Assembly: GCF_901000735.1 (NCBI RefSeq)
Contig: NC_081542.1
Span: 46,912,238-46,976,237, forward strand
Direction of reading: 5' to 3'
Length of the DNA: 64,000 nt
DNA from: Corylus avellana
Taxonomy: Eukaryota; Streptophyta; Magnoliopsida; Fagales; Betulaceae
The notes under the pieces were generated by a model, which was not told the origin of the DNA, did no database searches, and saw only the letters and a list, made by a program, of their open reading frames with translations. Both the position numbers and the translations under genes were made by a program. Below are positions 1-20,854 of the stretch, one piece after another. Position 1 is the first letter of the stretch. Every line of letters starts with the position of its first letter.

Positions 1-838
1 TGACTGTGGCAGCCACTGCAAAATCTGAAGATAAAGCCACATCAAAATTTGCCTTGGTGGTACCTGGCAGAGGAGGAGACCAAATGGAGGACAAATTGGA
101 ATTAGTCCATGCTTTACGATGATCCGCTATGGTAGAAGCAATCAGTAAGAGAGACTGCATAGGGGAAGGATTAAGAGCTTGATGGACAAGCTGGTTCCTG
201 GAAAACCATATATGATCCATGGTGATGGCAGCATGAAGTTGGAACTTACGGACTTCCTGAATGGGAATTGCAAGCTTCTGATGAGGCCTCAAAATAGCCA
301 CAATCCAATCTGCAAAAGGCTGCTCACAAAAAGCATCAGTAAGAAGGGGCCAGGGAGAGCTCCTCCATAAAATCTTAGCAAATGAGCACTCAAGCATAAT
401 GTGAGAGAGAGATTCTTGAGGGCCTTTGCAGAATGGGCAACACCAAGGATCCAAATCAAATGAGTTAACAAATCTGGCCAAAGAAGCACGCACAGGAAGA
501 ATATTCCACGCCAACTTCCAAAGAAGATGTTTTAACCTATGCTGCAACTTCAAACCCCAAAGACATGACCAATCTTCAGGAGAGAGAGGAGAAGAACGGG
601 AAGCCAAATCCTGAGAGGCTAATTCATGAGCTGACCTAACAGAAAACAGCCCCTTCGGAGAAGCAGCCCATGTCCACCTATCACTAAAAACTTCTTGAGA
701 TAAATGAATTTTTTGAATGTGTTGAGCTGAATTAGAGTCAAACAAATCACCCAAGAGAGACACATTCCAAGACCTTCCACCTTCAATCAATAAATCAGCA
801 ACCTCAAAATCTGGAAGATCCACTAGATTAGGATTAGG
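1..838 (-). mobile_element. LINE (L1-type) ORF2 C-terminal fragment: zf-RVT and start of RNase H-like domain
   Basis: On the minus strand one frame stays open from about 838 down to the window edge. It has no early ATG, so it is an internal piece of a longer polyprotein. Near 418-445 it encodes a Cys-rich segment, WCCPFCKGPQESLSHIMLEC, the zinc-binding reverse-transcriptase signature (zf-RVT) of plant non-LTR retrotransposons. Upstream is the usual Trp-rich lead-in (DRWTWAASPKGLFSVRSAHE). Close to the edge comes WSPPLPGTTKANFDVALS, like the start of the RNase H-like domain (RVT_3) that follows zf-RVT in plant LINEs. I saw no stop codon in about 275 codons, so the copy may be young. The reverse transcriptase core would lie upstream at higher coordinates but is absent, so the element is 5' truncated near 840. 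A domesticated RNase H gene is a less likely alternative. Confidence 0.8.
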
Positions 839-906
839 AAATTGTTCAGTCTATTGCAATTTGCATACATGACACATTGAGTGGCTGCGCCATTACTTTT
901 GAAGAG

Positions 907-1275
907 TGTTGAGGTTCAATAATGTCGTTGTTCTGCTCACTTGGACAGCTCTTACAACATATCTTGCGGGATCCGATTTCGAATGCCATAAAACAATTTG
1001 GCTTCTCTCACTAGACACTAATTGGTTTTCAGATGAGATGGTTACAGGTCCAATCTAACAAATAGTATCAGAGCCAGGGTCATGGGTTCGAGTCGCACGA
1101 GCCTCATATTAAGGGAGAGATTGTTGAGGTTCAATAATGCCGCTGTTCTGCTCACTTGGACGGCTCTTAGAACATGTCTTGTGAGGTGCGATTTCAAATG
1201 CCATAAAAGGATTTGGCTTCCCTCACTGAACACCAATTGATTTTCAGATAAGATGGTCAAAGGCTCGATTCAACA
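907..1275 (+). mobile_element. Complete TRIM (terminal-repeat retrotransposon in miniature)
   Basis: Two direct repeats of 154 bp (907-1060 and 1122-1275) both begin TGTTGAGGTTCAATAATG and end CAACA or TAACA, as LTRs do. Right after the first LTR is a primer-binding-like site, TAGTATCAGAGCC, complementary in style to initiator Met-tRNA. Just before the second LTR is a purine tract, AAGGGAGAGA. The element is flanked by identical 5-bp duplications AAGAG (902-906 and 1276-1280). The internal region is only 61 bp and cannot code. This fits a non-autonomous TRIM inserted on the plus strand. Confidence 0.9.
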
Positions 1276-1724
1276 AAGAGGAAATTACACCGAAACACAG
1301 AAGGGTGAATTGCGGGAAGAAACGGAAAAATGAGATAAAATTGACAGAGGTGGTGATCGGTTTGACGGCTTATATCAAAATAAGAAGAGCAAAATATACC
1401 ATTTTTTTTTTCCTAAGCCAAAAAGGTAGGAAATGGCGATCAACTGTAACTACTCTACCGTGTGACCATACTAGCACCTATTTGTTGGAAAGTGTTTAGA
1501 AATTGCAATTGTTTCCTTAAAACCAATTGATCCATAATTTGACCTAGTCCCACGAGAATATCCATAAAACTTAAGACGGTTAATACTAATTAAGCTTATG
1601 TTAGTAATTCTTCATTGTAGAGAGTCAAACTCACGCGTTAAAGCAAAATACACTTTATTTTCAATGTATTACCGTTTTATCGTTTTAACCTTTAAACACT
1701 AAGTATCAAAGTATTGTAAGGGTT
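1276..1724. other. Intergenic, no recognised feature
   Basis: AT-rich sequence with a poly-T run near 1402. I see no coding frame, RNA gene or repeat with definable ends. Confidence 0.5.
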
Positions 1725-1985
1725 TGTTTGATATTGCATTTGAGGAATCCAAATGTACTTTTAACACTAAAAAAGTCAGTATGAAGAAAAAAGTACTCGT
1801 TTGGTAAAAAAATTAAAAGCGTTTTTAAGGATTCAAAAAGCCTAAAAATGGCCAAAATGCACTTTTGGCAAAAGCTTAAAAATGAAGCTTTTGTCCAAAA
1901 GCTTAAAAATAAAGCTTTTGTCCAAAAGCTCTTTTTGACTTAAAAACTCTATTTTTCAAACGCAATCCCAATAAAATTATAAGTA
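1725..1985. repeat. MITE-like repeat, member 1
   Basis: An AT-rich segment with imperfect terminal inverted similarity (left GATATTGCATTTGAGGAA against reverse complement of right GGGATTGCGTTTGAAAAA) and repeated internal units containing AAAAGCTT and CTTTTG. A relative lies inverted at about 8040-8285. No target duplication could be assigned, so ends are approximate. Confidence 0.5.
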
Positions 1986-3106
1986 ATTAGTGCTTCCTTG
2001 ATCCTTTAGTTTATTTTTTCTGTCTTTTCGAACGGAATAAAAGTCAGGTGCACGTGATTTTTTAGCCGTTGAGCTCTGAAAAATGCTCCCGAGAATAAAG
2101 TGTTAAAAATATGGAAACTATGAAAAAAAAAAAAAAAAGAGGAAAAACCTCATTGAGAGCCTCTGAGCCACCATGACCGCCATCACAATGGCAGGGACAA
2201 GAAGTCTTGGAAGAGCTTTATGGACAAGCTGTGTCTCAAGCGCGCCGAGGCTGCTTGGACCTCGTCCGTCCCTTTCCCGGCCTTGAATATCTCTATACAG
2301 AATACTTTACGGTATGTTATAATGTTAATGCTGTAATGTATTAGTTTCTTGTTTTGGTATGTCGATGTTGTTTTGTCTGTTTAATAGTTTGCTTCTTGTT
2401 GTACCTTCTACTTTCCATGTTGCAATGTTGGTTTGAAATCTCTACAGGGTACGTAGGAGATATCGCGTACCAACTGTTTGTATAAATTCCTGAATGAGTT
2501 GTGGTAGATGTAACTTGTGTTATGATCTATTATAATAGGACCACTTGATCCATTATTCAAACTAGCTTGAAATAACAGCAACAATACCAATAGTTTATAG
2601 AAATTTCTGAATGACTTCCGGCTGACTTAACTTGAGTTATGGCCTTTTGTAGTAGGACCGCTTTGTCAATGATTCAAACTTGAAATAACAAAACCAATAA
2701 CAAGTGTTTGTAGAAATTTCTAAATACCTGACGTGTGTTATGGCCTTAGGATCACTTGACTTGTTAGTTGTTATCCAACTAGATTTTGAACAAAATCAGA
2801 AGCAAACGATATATGCATTGAATTTCAAGTATATCAAAATACAGATAGTGTTTAAGCATTGCAGATACTTCCAGACGTATATCAAACTGCATCCATTACA
2901 TCCAAAATAGTGCCAAAATAGCATTGTATGTTTAAGCAACGTACAACACCCACTGTGTTATCAAAATACCTCAAGTACATGCATATGTATATACAGTAAT
3001 GTTGAAAAAAAAACACTAATACTTAACAACATCAACAAATTCCCTATGCATCAGTTAAAATACACAACCAGATTTATAAAAACCATTTGTAAATAACCAA
3101 ATGTCA
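1986..3106. other. Intergenic with a short GC-richer island
   Basis: Mostly AT-rich, with a poly-A run near 2125. A GC-richer island at about 2170-2300 starts with ATGACCGCCATCACAATG and looks coding-like. Neither forward frame extends beyond about 40 codons and I do not recognise it; it could be a gene fragment. The rest shows nothing definable. Confidence 0.35.
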
Positions 3107-3340
3107 CTAGAACATCACAGCTGCCACTTGGGCTTGTTTTTTTATCCTCTTTGCCTTGAAATCATCTTTCTTGGAAGTTGGCTCAAAACCAGGTGGAATG
3201 TCATTAGTGCTTACAGGGGCCTTTCCTTTTCTATCATCCTTCTTGATTTTATCACTTTTGAAAACCCAATGATTGATTTGATTCTCTTCAAAAGAACAAG
3301 GACCAATTTTGGATTTAACCCTAAAAAAAAATTGTGACAC
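3107..3340 (-). other. Short charged ORF, possible gene fragment
   Basis: A 77-residue frame rich in Lys and Asp, including GKAPVSTNDIPPGFEPTSKK. The composition looks like real protein, unlike the AT-driven ORFs around it. It has no recognised domain or promoter, and an equally long frame overlaps on the other strand. Treat it as a possible exon relic. Confidence 0.25.
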
Positions 3341-3781
3341 CCCGTAAGGTTAGTCTCATATTGAGAAGGTAAATTGTCCATATTGACTGGATGGGATTAT
3401 AGTTGTGCTCATGGGTTCTAAGTTTCACATTGGTTCCATACTAGGTGAAATTGGACTTTATATATGATTTTAAGGAGATTCAATTGCAACTTAACAAGTC
3501 CTTTTTATAGTGATAGCGCATAAATAGCTTGCATTTTCCCTGGTTTATTACAAAATTACTCAAAAAGAAAAAAAAGAATTCCTTACTAAAAACCATAGGT
3601 AGTAATAGTATTGTATTTTAAAACAAAAATTGTATAACATTATTCTCTCAAATGCTGGCGGGCATATAGCTCAGTACTTGAAGCCTTATTTATCAAGGCT
3701 TGGACGAAGCTGCTACTGCATGGATCTGACTCTGTCACCTTTAAACTATTTTTCCATTAGGATGACATGTCTTGTCTAGTG
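3341..3781. other. 3' flank of CRK-A, including its decayed tail
   Basis: From about 3655 to 3781 the minus strand still resembles the last 45 codons of the neighbouring CRK (compare 9368-9500), but it is out of frame and interrupted by stops. Positions 3341-3530 are an unclassified repeat-like segment. Confidence 0.5.
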
Positions 3782-7788
<4,007 letters not shown>

Positions 7789-9367
7789 CTTCGTTGTTCC
7801 TCTTTGTAGTACGTAAATTGGAAGGATTTTAATCTCTGAACCTATATGATCATTCCGGTAGTTTTTATGGAGTAAATGAATGATGGATTCTATCGGTTAA
7901 AGTTCCCCTATCGGAAAGTTGTTCAATATTCCAAGCCTTGAAGTCCACAATGTTGAAAATTCCGAGTCTCAAAAAACCTTAGTCTGGAGATGGAAATGGA
8001 AAGCGTTTCAAAAGCGTTGTGCACTAGTGCTTATTGACTTAGAGCCTATTTGAGATTGTGTTGAGAAATAGAGTTTTTAATTCAGAAGAGCTTTTGGGCA
8101 AAAGCTTCATTTTAAAACTTTTGCCAAAAGTATTTTTTTAGCTATTTTTAGGCTTTTTGGACCCTTAAAAGCGCTTTTAATTTTTTTTTTATCAAACGAA
8201 TATTTTTTTTCTTCAAACGGATTTTTTTAGTATTAAAAGCACTTTTAGACCCATTAAACACATTCCCAAGCAAACCTTTAGAAACTTTTGAGTTTGGTTC
8301 ACGCCCCGTAGTCCAGTCAAAAAGAGAGAAAACAGGTAACGATAAGTTGCTGGCAAGGACCACCAATGCTCTGGTCAAGGAGCAAGACAGCACGGTGCAC
8401 ACATCAGCCGGAAAAAAACCTTCCTGTTTTCAGTCACAAACACCAGCTGCAGTAAAAGGTATAGCCATGGTCCACCTGCTACTAATGTGAGTGCATGAAA
8501 CTTGGTTTTTTTTTTTTTTTTTTGGGTCCATTGTTTAGTTTTGATGCATAAGGATTCCTGTTGTCAATCACGAATTCCAGCTACAGAAAAAGGTATTGGC
8601 AATGTGACATCTACCAGCGTTGCTGCTAACTGCTAAGGATGCTCAGCCACCACCTTTACAGCATGGTTTACATCTAGAAATAAGGAAACAGAAGTGATTT
8701 ATCTTAGAGTCAAATCTCCAACAACAAGCTCAGCTGAAGGGAGGGTAGAAAGAGTTATTATACCAACAGTAAAGAAGGGAATCCAGCCGATGAAATCAAA
8801 GAAACAAAAGAAAAGACCGGATTGGCAGCATATACCAACTTTTCAAACAATTTTTTTGTGCTTTTGCGAATTGTTGAGTGTTGGTTGTTATTTATGGGAC
8901 AAGTCCAGTTGTTGGCACTTTCTTGTCGATCACGCGGCTGGTTATTAACGCAACTCGCAACTAACCGCTATCCACACATGCAGATGTGAAATAACCGCAT
9001 CGCGGTAGTATCGCCACTTAAGAAAATGCCAAAATTTTAGGACAAATGTGACAATCACGTTTTACCGGTAGAGGGGTCTTTTTTTTAAAAAAAATAAATA
9101 ATAATAATAAATTGCTCAAATGTTAATAATAATGAGGGCAAAATAGGGAGCAGGGAAAAAATCGCTTGTGTTGTGTACGTGATTGTCATTCCATCAGATT
9201 TATTGAGATTGAATAATGAAAGAATTCCTCACTGAATTTAATGAAATAACCCTATTTCATTGATAAATATATTTTATCTTCAAGAGAAAACTCTTAAAAA
9301 GAAAAACAAAAGGTAGGTACTATTGTATTTCAAAACAAAAATGGTAAAACATTTCTCCTCTCAAATG
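7789..9367. other. Intergenic between CRK-A and CRK-B; holds MITE-like member 2 (about 8040-8285)
   Basis: The start is the 5' flank of CRK-A. At about 8040-8285 is a MITE-like repeat with AAAAGCTT and CTTTTGCC units, inverted relative to 1725-1985. A poly-T run lies at 8504-8523. A short patch near 8930-9015 has AACCGC motifs but no definable ends. I see no gene. Confidence 0.5.
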
Positions 9368-12300
9368 CTAGCGAGGATATAACTCAGTAATTGAAGCCTC
9401 ATTTATTGAGGCATCGACAGAACTGCTTCGACATGGATTTGACTTTATCACTTCTAATCTATTTTGCGATTGGGATGAAAGGTTTGGTCCAATGGTGCTG
9501 TACATGAGAAATGGAGGTTTTGTTGGTACCGATAGAGTGATGGAATAGCTACTAAGCATGAGAACGACTGAAGCCATTGTTGGTCTCTTAACAACATTTT
9601 CTTGAACGCATAGTAAACCAACGTGGATGCATCTCATTATTTGAGTTGTTGGACCGGCCCTCAATGTGCGATCGATAAGATTTGAGGTTGTCCCCTCCCT
9701 CCAATTTTTCCATGCCTATAAAGATAATTTAATTAAATGCCCATAAATAATATAGGAGAAAGTATGTACTCTTTCACTTTGGCAATATCATTTGCATCGC
9801 TAGTCACAATTTGAAGCTGAAAGAAATGTAGACAAAGATTATTACACTTACATAGCTTAGAAGGCCTTCAACATTTTCTCCTTCCGTGAAAGAACTATTT
9901 TTTTGCCCACATATTATCTCCAAAACTAAAACACCAAAACTAAAGACATCAGACTTTACTGAAAAGTACCCACGCATTGCATACTCCGGAGCCATGTATC
10001 CACTGCATGTGAACATCAATAATATTAGTTTAATTTGAATTCTAACATACCTTGTCCATATGTTGTTAAATTCAATGAATTTGCATCCAATTTATGGCAT
10101 CGCTAAAAGTATTTTTGAAGACTTTTCCATATTTTTCTATGATACAAATAACTTGTAATACTACTTTATAAATGCTATAGAGCACACTTTTATCTCACTT
10201 TTCTGATATGGCTTTATCAATAAGTCCTTGGATTTATTTTTTATTTATTTATATTTTTTTAACAAAGGGCTTATCCAAAGCTGCTTGGCAATGCTATATA
10301 TCAAGAAGGTGGGATAAAAGTATGGTGTATTCTGGTTATTGCCTCTAGGCTATATTAATATACTTACTACGTCCCAATAATTTTCTTTGTATTGCCTTGA
10401 GTTTGATCTAGCAATCTTGCTGTGCCAAAATCTGAAATCTTAGGATTCATATCTTCATCTAAGAGAATATTGCTAGCTTTGAGATCCCGATGAATAATAT
10501 GATGTCGAGAATCTTCATGAAGGTAAAGAAGCCCTCGAGCAATTCCCTCTATAATTTTGTAGCGCCTATCCCAATTCAACTGGACACGCTTGATTCGATC
10601 TACATATTCATGCAAGCATGCTATTTTATTAAGCAAATATATTCTGAAGACTAGACACTTCAATTGAAAAGAAATTATTATGAATAAAATCTGATATTTA
10701 ACTAGAAGTGCAACCATACCAAATATGAAGCGATCAAGGCTTGCATTAGGTACAAACTCATAGACTAAAAGCTTCTCATTTCCTTCCAAGCAGAATCCCA
10801 AGAGCTTTACCAGATTTCGGTGTTGAAGCATAGCCACTAATAGGACTTCATTATTAAATTCTTGAGTCCCTTGTCCGGATTCTCTAGATAACATTTTCAC
10901 AGCTATTTCTTGTCCATTTGGAAGTCTTCCCTGACAAATTAAGATATCTCATGATATGGCATATGTAACTCTCAAGAACTCGTAATTTTAGATATAACAT
11001 CTTATTAAAGTTGATATGCTTAATTTTTCACTGGATAATCTCAAATCACCTTATAAACAGCACCGAATCCACCTTCTCCAAGCTTATTTGCAATAGAAAA
11101 GTCCTCTGTAGCAACTTTAATCGTGCTAAAGTCGAATTGCAATGATTCAGTGCTACTCGTTTCATCCACTGCTTCATAGGAGCAAGTCAATACATCTGAA
11201 TTAGATCGCGCATTGCCCGAAGAAGAGTAATGCAATTGCTATTATGTGCATACAATGTACATCAACAAGGGTCTCGGCAGTTACTCATATCATTACAATT
11301 AGCTACCAAATTACTTAGAAATGATATCATTAGCAGCAAGGAAAGATAAACCGATTTTTTGAACTTACTTTCATCTTTCTCCCTTTGCCTGCTCACTCTT
11401 AAATAGAAGATGTAGATACAACTGATTAGTAAAACAGAAGCAACAGTAGGCACAGTTATGATGACTGCGGATTGAGATGAGTTTCTTTCCTTTCCTGCAA
11501 ACACCAGAACTCTGCTTTCATTACAACATTCTTCCAATGGATACCGAGAAAAACAGGGGTAGCATGAGTCAATAAATTGGCAAGATTATAATTTAGCCTT
11601 GAAATTAATTTATGATACTGGCTCTTATGGACATTGGACATTGGTAAAAGCATACCTTCTGTTGGTGGAAACGGTGGAACTGATGGGAGGGATGGTGGTG
11701 GCGATGACAGTGGGGATGGTGGTGGCGGTAGTGCCTCCTCAGCTGCAGGGTCGTAGAAAGTGTATATCTCATACCTTAAATCACAGCTGGGTGCTATATA
11801 TCTCCCTCCTTGCTTTCCATCACAACATTGTGGAATATATTCGATAGCCCGCCTCAGGCAGCTGTTGCATTCCAGCTCGTCCAAATCAGGAGTGCACATC
11901 AAAAGTGCAAATATTGTTTGAAAGTCTGGGGCAGCCGCGCTTGCTGCAGCAAACTTGCGAGTAGAATTTCCTGATGCAGCGTGGTTTCTTAGCCTATCTA
12001 ACAAGGGTCTTAGCACCTGGTTGAACCCTTCAACGTCTGACACGTTTTGTACGTTGTAGTAGGCAAGTAAAGGGTTATCTTCCATAACACCAAAGATGAG
12101 TTTGTTCGAATATCTCACCATGCAGGTTGAGTACCATATGATTGCCTCCTTCTGGTTGGGACAATACTGTAAGAGATCATGACTCGACGCATTGACGCAA
12201 CTACGGCATTCTTCCGTAGAGATGTCTCCTCTACAAAGCGCAATCGCGTTTACTTTGTTGGGGAATTCTCCGGCGGAGAATTTGTAAAATCCGTAATCAA

Positions 12301-12475
12301 TTTCGGTGTTGGAAGACATGGAGGCCAGGAGGCTGTTGAGGTTTGCCCTGTAGGTACTGTTACTGGAGTAGTTACCACTTGTAGAGCAGACGTAGGGGTC
12401 TTTCTGGGCAAACGTGAGAGTAACAGGATATAAGAGAATGAAGCAGAAAAAGAAAAGCAGTCTTGAACAACACAT
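9368..12475 (-). CDS. CRK-B: cysteine-rich receptor-like protein kinase, apparently intact
   Basis: Seven exons: 11656-12475, 11369-11494, 11050-11171, 10720-10930, 10368-10599, 9852-10002, 9368-9715; 2010 nt, 669 residues, all junctions in phase with GT/AG. It starts at ATG 12475 with a signal peptide (about 1-23). DUF26-1 carries C81, C90, C93 and DUF26-2 carries C194, C203, C206 in C-8X-C-2X-C spacing. A Pro-rich hinge (about 249-273) leads to a transmembrane segment at about 283-305. The kinase has GEGGFG near 347, Lys368, HRD at 463-465, DFG near 483, then MAPEY and a full C-terminal tail. Several N-glycosylation sequons occur in the ectodomain. By family knowledge it is a plasma-membrane Ser/Thr kinase of defence or stress signalling; the ligand is unknown. 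DFGTARLL replaces the usual DFGMARLF, a change shared with CRK-A. Confidence 0.88.
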
Positions 12476-13368
12476 CTTCGTTGTTCCTCTCTGTAGACTC
12501 TGTAGTACGTAAGATGGGAAGATTTTATTCTCGGATGTCGGAACCTATATGATCATCATTCCGATGTTCAATTCAATATTCCAAGCACCCAAGTGCACGA
12601 TGTTGAAAATTCCGAGTCTGATAAACTTTGAAGTTTATTTTGGACAAACGTGGATTTTAGCCGTGGAAACCACTTCTTACATTTTACAAATGGATGGACC
12701 TAATTATATTTTAAAGTGCTTCCATACTCTTTATGGTTTATGCACTCTTATTCCCGTTCTACTTTTCTGTATTATTAATTTCAATATCTAGTTTTTGCTT
12801 TCTACATTGACTAGCCTACTCGGGTTGGATAACGCCACATTTCTTGACTAATTCAAAGCTTCTGAATATATTAATATAATTGATCTTGAGATGAGTGGTT
12901 GACGACAAATGGGATATCAAAGAATCTTATCCTTGGTGGATCTTTTTTTAAGCTATGTCATTGCCATGGCAAACACGAAATTTTGACATTTGTGCACTTC
13001 ACAAGTTCTATTCACATTATTTTCGAACATCTATATCAGTGGTATCACCATCTTCACAATCACACCCATTTTTAACACTTACAGCTTTTAATTAATAAAT
13101 GAGGCTGAAAAATAGCATTACTCTTTTGTTTGCTCTAGAATTCAAATCCACCTGGGTTTTGACTAAGCAAATGATTTTCTATCGTTTCCCATGCTCTGTG
13201 TCATTGAAGGGTTTTTTTTTTTTTTTTTTTTACAGTTGCTAAAAGCATTTTATCCAACAGAGGAAGCAGATCGATCACGTGTTCCCTTGATCTTGGGGCA
13301 TCAGACGAATCATGGCAAGTTAAATTTATATATTGACATGCTTATTACAGCCTTATTCCACAAAAAAA
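12476..13368. other. Intergenic spacer, duplicated at 23044-23954
   Basis: Holds the CRK-B promoter side and the 3' flank of relic C. Most of it aligns with 23044-23954 apart from small indels and a poly-T run (13210-13232). I see no gene. Confidence 0.6.
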
Positions 13369-14931
<1,563 letters not shown>

Positions 14932-16617
14932 CTTAAGAGAAGAGGAACAAGTTAACACATATTCAAATGATTAAAGGGAATTGTTTAAGAAACAGTAACA
15001 TACTGAAGCAGAGGTGCTTGAAATGGGTTAGTGCTTACGTATAGACAAGGCCAGGGCTAATCATAATATATACCAGCTGAGGGTTAATCTTTATTACAAT
15101 TGATCCAAAAAAAAAAAAAGTTTACTACCGAAGGTAATTCTCGTAATGCTTAACAAAATCAGAGAAACAATTATGTAAATAGCTAGAGATTTTCAAAACC
15201 ACTTTTGAATTCTGCATTTTTCCAGATAATACCAGCTGAGGGTTAATGTTTATTACCGAAATTCATGAGACCAATACATATATATGTCTTTCTTTGTTTT
15301 TTTGTCTTCTTCATATGAGTCAGCGAATTCCTCAACAAACTATTCTCTGTTGATAAATTTAATGTGGCTTATTTCGAAAAATATTTCTTGTGAAACAAAC
15401 TTTTTCTGGTGAGAAAGGCTATTAGGCTTAAGGTCTGTTTTTAAGAAAGAAGAGCGACTTACCCCCGACATGCCGGGATCATTTACAAAGGAAAGCATTT
15501 TCTCTTCTTCAAAGTGGCGTTGCAAAATCAATTGTGATGCTTTTTTTTTTTTTTTTTTTTTTTTTTTTGTAGTGCAATTGGAAGACCGACGTATAGAAAG
15601 AATTTAGATATTATTTTATAAAATTTAAAATGTAATATTTTGGTTTCACATGCTTTGACTAATAATCTAATCGTTGAAATGACCAACAGTTGATTGAGAC
15701 AGAAGTTACACTTTAAAATCAAAATCTAGTACTAGTCCATGCAAGTGCCGTGCACTTTACTGTTTCTCCATTGACGAAGGAATAGTACGCCAATCGCCAT
15801 AATCAATGGACAACAACTTTCTTCAGTGGTTCAGGACGCGTTTCCTACTAAATAATGCGGTCAAGGGGGATGGCATGTAAGAAAGGGACAATGAACCTAT
15901 CCATTTTAATAGTCACGATTTAAAGTTGATTACATGCATCAACTTCAAATTTTGAACATAATTTTGTATTTTTGGATTTTGTTAGAGGTGTTTATATATT
16001 GGTGTTGTTATCGGGTTTGAATTATATCAAGATGTAAATGAAAAATTGTATAAGTTAAATCAAACTTGACTAATTTCCTTAAAGAGTTCCTCTCAAATTT
16101 GGCATGAATCATTTAAATAGGCGGGTGACAAAATTCAGCCAGCATAACTTATTTCTTTTCTTTCTTATTTTTTCCTATTATTTTTTTTTTCATTATTATC
16201 ATTATTTATATTTTTTGCTATTCTTTTCTAAGACATTTTTGCAAAAGATTTTCGAAATTAAAGTGTACGTGACAATTGGAAGATGAATAGTTAAATGGGA
16301 AGCTAAAGAGACCTTCTTCAGCTCAAATATTCAAATGACAATAATATGGGTTAACAGTAAAGAAAAAATTGTTAAATGGTGCACTAAAAATAAACTAAAA
16401 TTATATGAGACTACTGCAATCAAAACGGGGAGAAAATTTTTCAATTGGATTAAAGGGACAATGTGATAATTTTTTTTCTCGACTACCAAACAGCTCTTGC
16501 TACATACAAACATAAAAAAGAACTAAAAAAGCTACTATATATGATACATAATCATGGATCATAGTAGTTTAACATTACAAAATATAAATTCTTAATTGTA
16601 GCTTTTACAAAGCAGTA
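14932..16617. other. Intergenic with duplicated-block end at about 15540
   Basis: Positions 14932-15540 match 25505-26130, the intron and upstream region of CRK-E. A poly-T tract (15541-15568) marks the break. Next, 15580-15680 matches 29845-29950, and 15756-15960 matches 56862-57050. The rest, to 16617, is AT-rich with poly-T stretches and no gene. Confidence 0.6.
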
Positions 16618-18215
<1,598 letters not shown>

Positions 18216-19079
18216 CTTCGCATAGGAACAAGTCAACATTCAAATGAATAGATTAGGTTCGTAATTATTTAAGAGTGACACAATTTAAAATACGTGCAAG
18301 CAATAACATGTAGATTTTTAATACTAATGTTTGAAATAAAGGTTTTTTTTTTTTTTTCAAATACCAATTATGGACACATGTAGTATTGCTTATTAATGTA
18401 AAAATTTTCACATTGTTATTGGAAGTCAGTCTAACTAAAGCAAGGCTTGTACAAACAGTTACAATTAGTGATTAGTGGTTCTAACCACTAACTACAACTA
18501 CTTAAAGCGGTTATTGAATTATAATAACTACAACCGCTCCATAGTTAGCGGTTACAAAAACTAATTACCAGGAGTTGACAACTGCTTTTTATATATGAGC
18601 TTTTGGGCATTCTTTATGCCTCTTTTTTGAATTTATTTTAAATAATTTTAGGTTTTTTTTCTTTTAATAATAAAGTTGTGCATATATATATAATAACATT
18701 AAAATGAGGTCGTTTTGGTGATTAATAAGCGAGTATTCTTTTATGTATATATATATATAAGGATAGACGATTAACAATTTTATTATAACTGCCTACAAAT
18801 GCGGTTATGCAGCAGCGATTATAAATGGTTAGCAATTATTGGGTGGTTATTAGCACATTTGAGGAATTAAATATTCACCTCAAATGTTTTTTTTTTTTTT
18901 TTCCTTAATTTGATTAAGTGATGGCAATAATATAATAACAAAAAGAATGAAAAATCATTTTTAAAAGTAAGCAAAGAATATCACATAGCTAACCTAGATA
19001 GAGTAGAAGTCTATTTGTATTCAACATGATTCTTCTATAAATAGGAGCATGTTATGTTGTAAATATTACTCAGAGAAAT
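18216..19079. repeat. AT-rich repeat region with AACCGC motifs
   Basis: Positions about 18470-18850 carry dispersed GCGGTTA and AACCGC motifs in both orientations (for example TAGTTAGCGGTTAC and GCGGTTATGCAG). They resemble the subterminal repeats of the hAT-like elements at 27917 and 36622. I cannot define terminal repeats or a target duplication. Poly-T runs lie near 18340 and 18890. No gene is visible. Confidence 0.4.
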
Positions 19080-19429
19080 AAGAGCTAATTTGAATTCTAA
19101 TATACCTTTTCCATATGTTGTTAAATTCAATGAATTTGCATCCGATTTATGGCATCGCTAAAAGTATATTTGAAGACTTTTCCATATTGTTTCTATGATA
19201 CAAATAACTTGTAATACTAATTTATAAATGCTATAGACCACACTTTTCTCCAACTTTTCTGATATAGCTTTAACAATAAATCCTTGGATTTTTATTTTTT
19301 TTTCATTTTTTTTATATTTTATATTTTAATTTTTTTTAACAAAAGGCTAATCCAAAAGCTGCTTGGCAATGCTTTATATATATCAAGAAGGTGGGATAAA
19401 AGTATGGTGTATTCTGGTTATTACCTCTA

Positions 19430-20754
<1,325 letters not shown>

Positions 20755-20854
20755 NNNNNNNNNNNNNNNNNNNNNNNNNNNNNNNNNNNNNNNNNNNNNN
20801 NNNNNNNNNNNNNNNNNNNNNNNNNNNNNNNNNNNNNNNNNNNNNNNNNNNNNN
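20755..20854. other. Assembly gap (100 N)
   Basis: Exactly 100 N, the usual placeholder of unknown size. The true distance and the CACTA right end may be hidden here. Confidence 0.98.

Noticed and set aside
3101..3337. Plus-strand 78-residue ORF
   Set aside because: Hydrophobic shadow of the more protein-like minus-strand frame at 3107-3340.
15541..15575. Poly-T followed by GTAGTG as the far end of a CACTA element
   Set aside because: The bases after the tract continue into a segment also found near 29840 with a similar GAAGTG, so the match to CACTACAAAAAA is probably chance at a poly-T break.
18340..18900. Another complete hAT-like element
   Set aside because: AACCGC motifs are present but no terminal inverted repeats or 8-bp duplication could be found.
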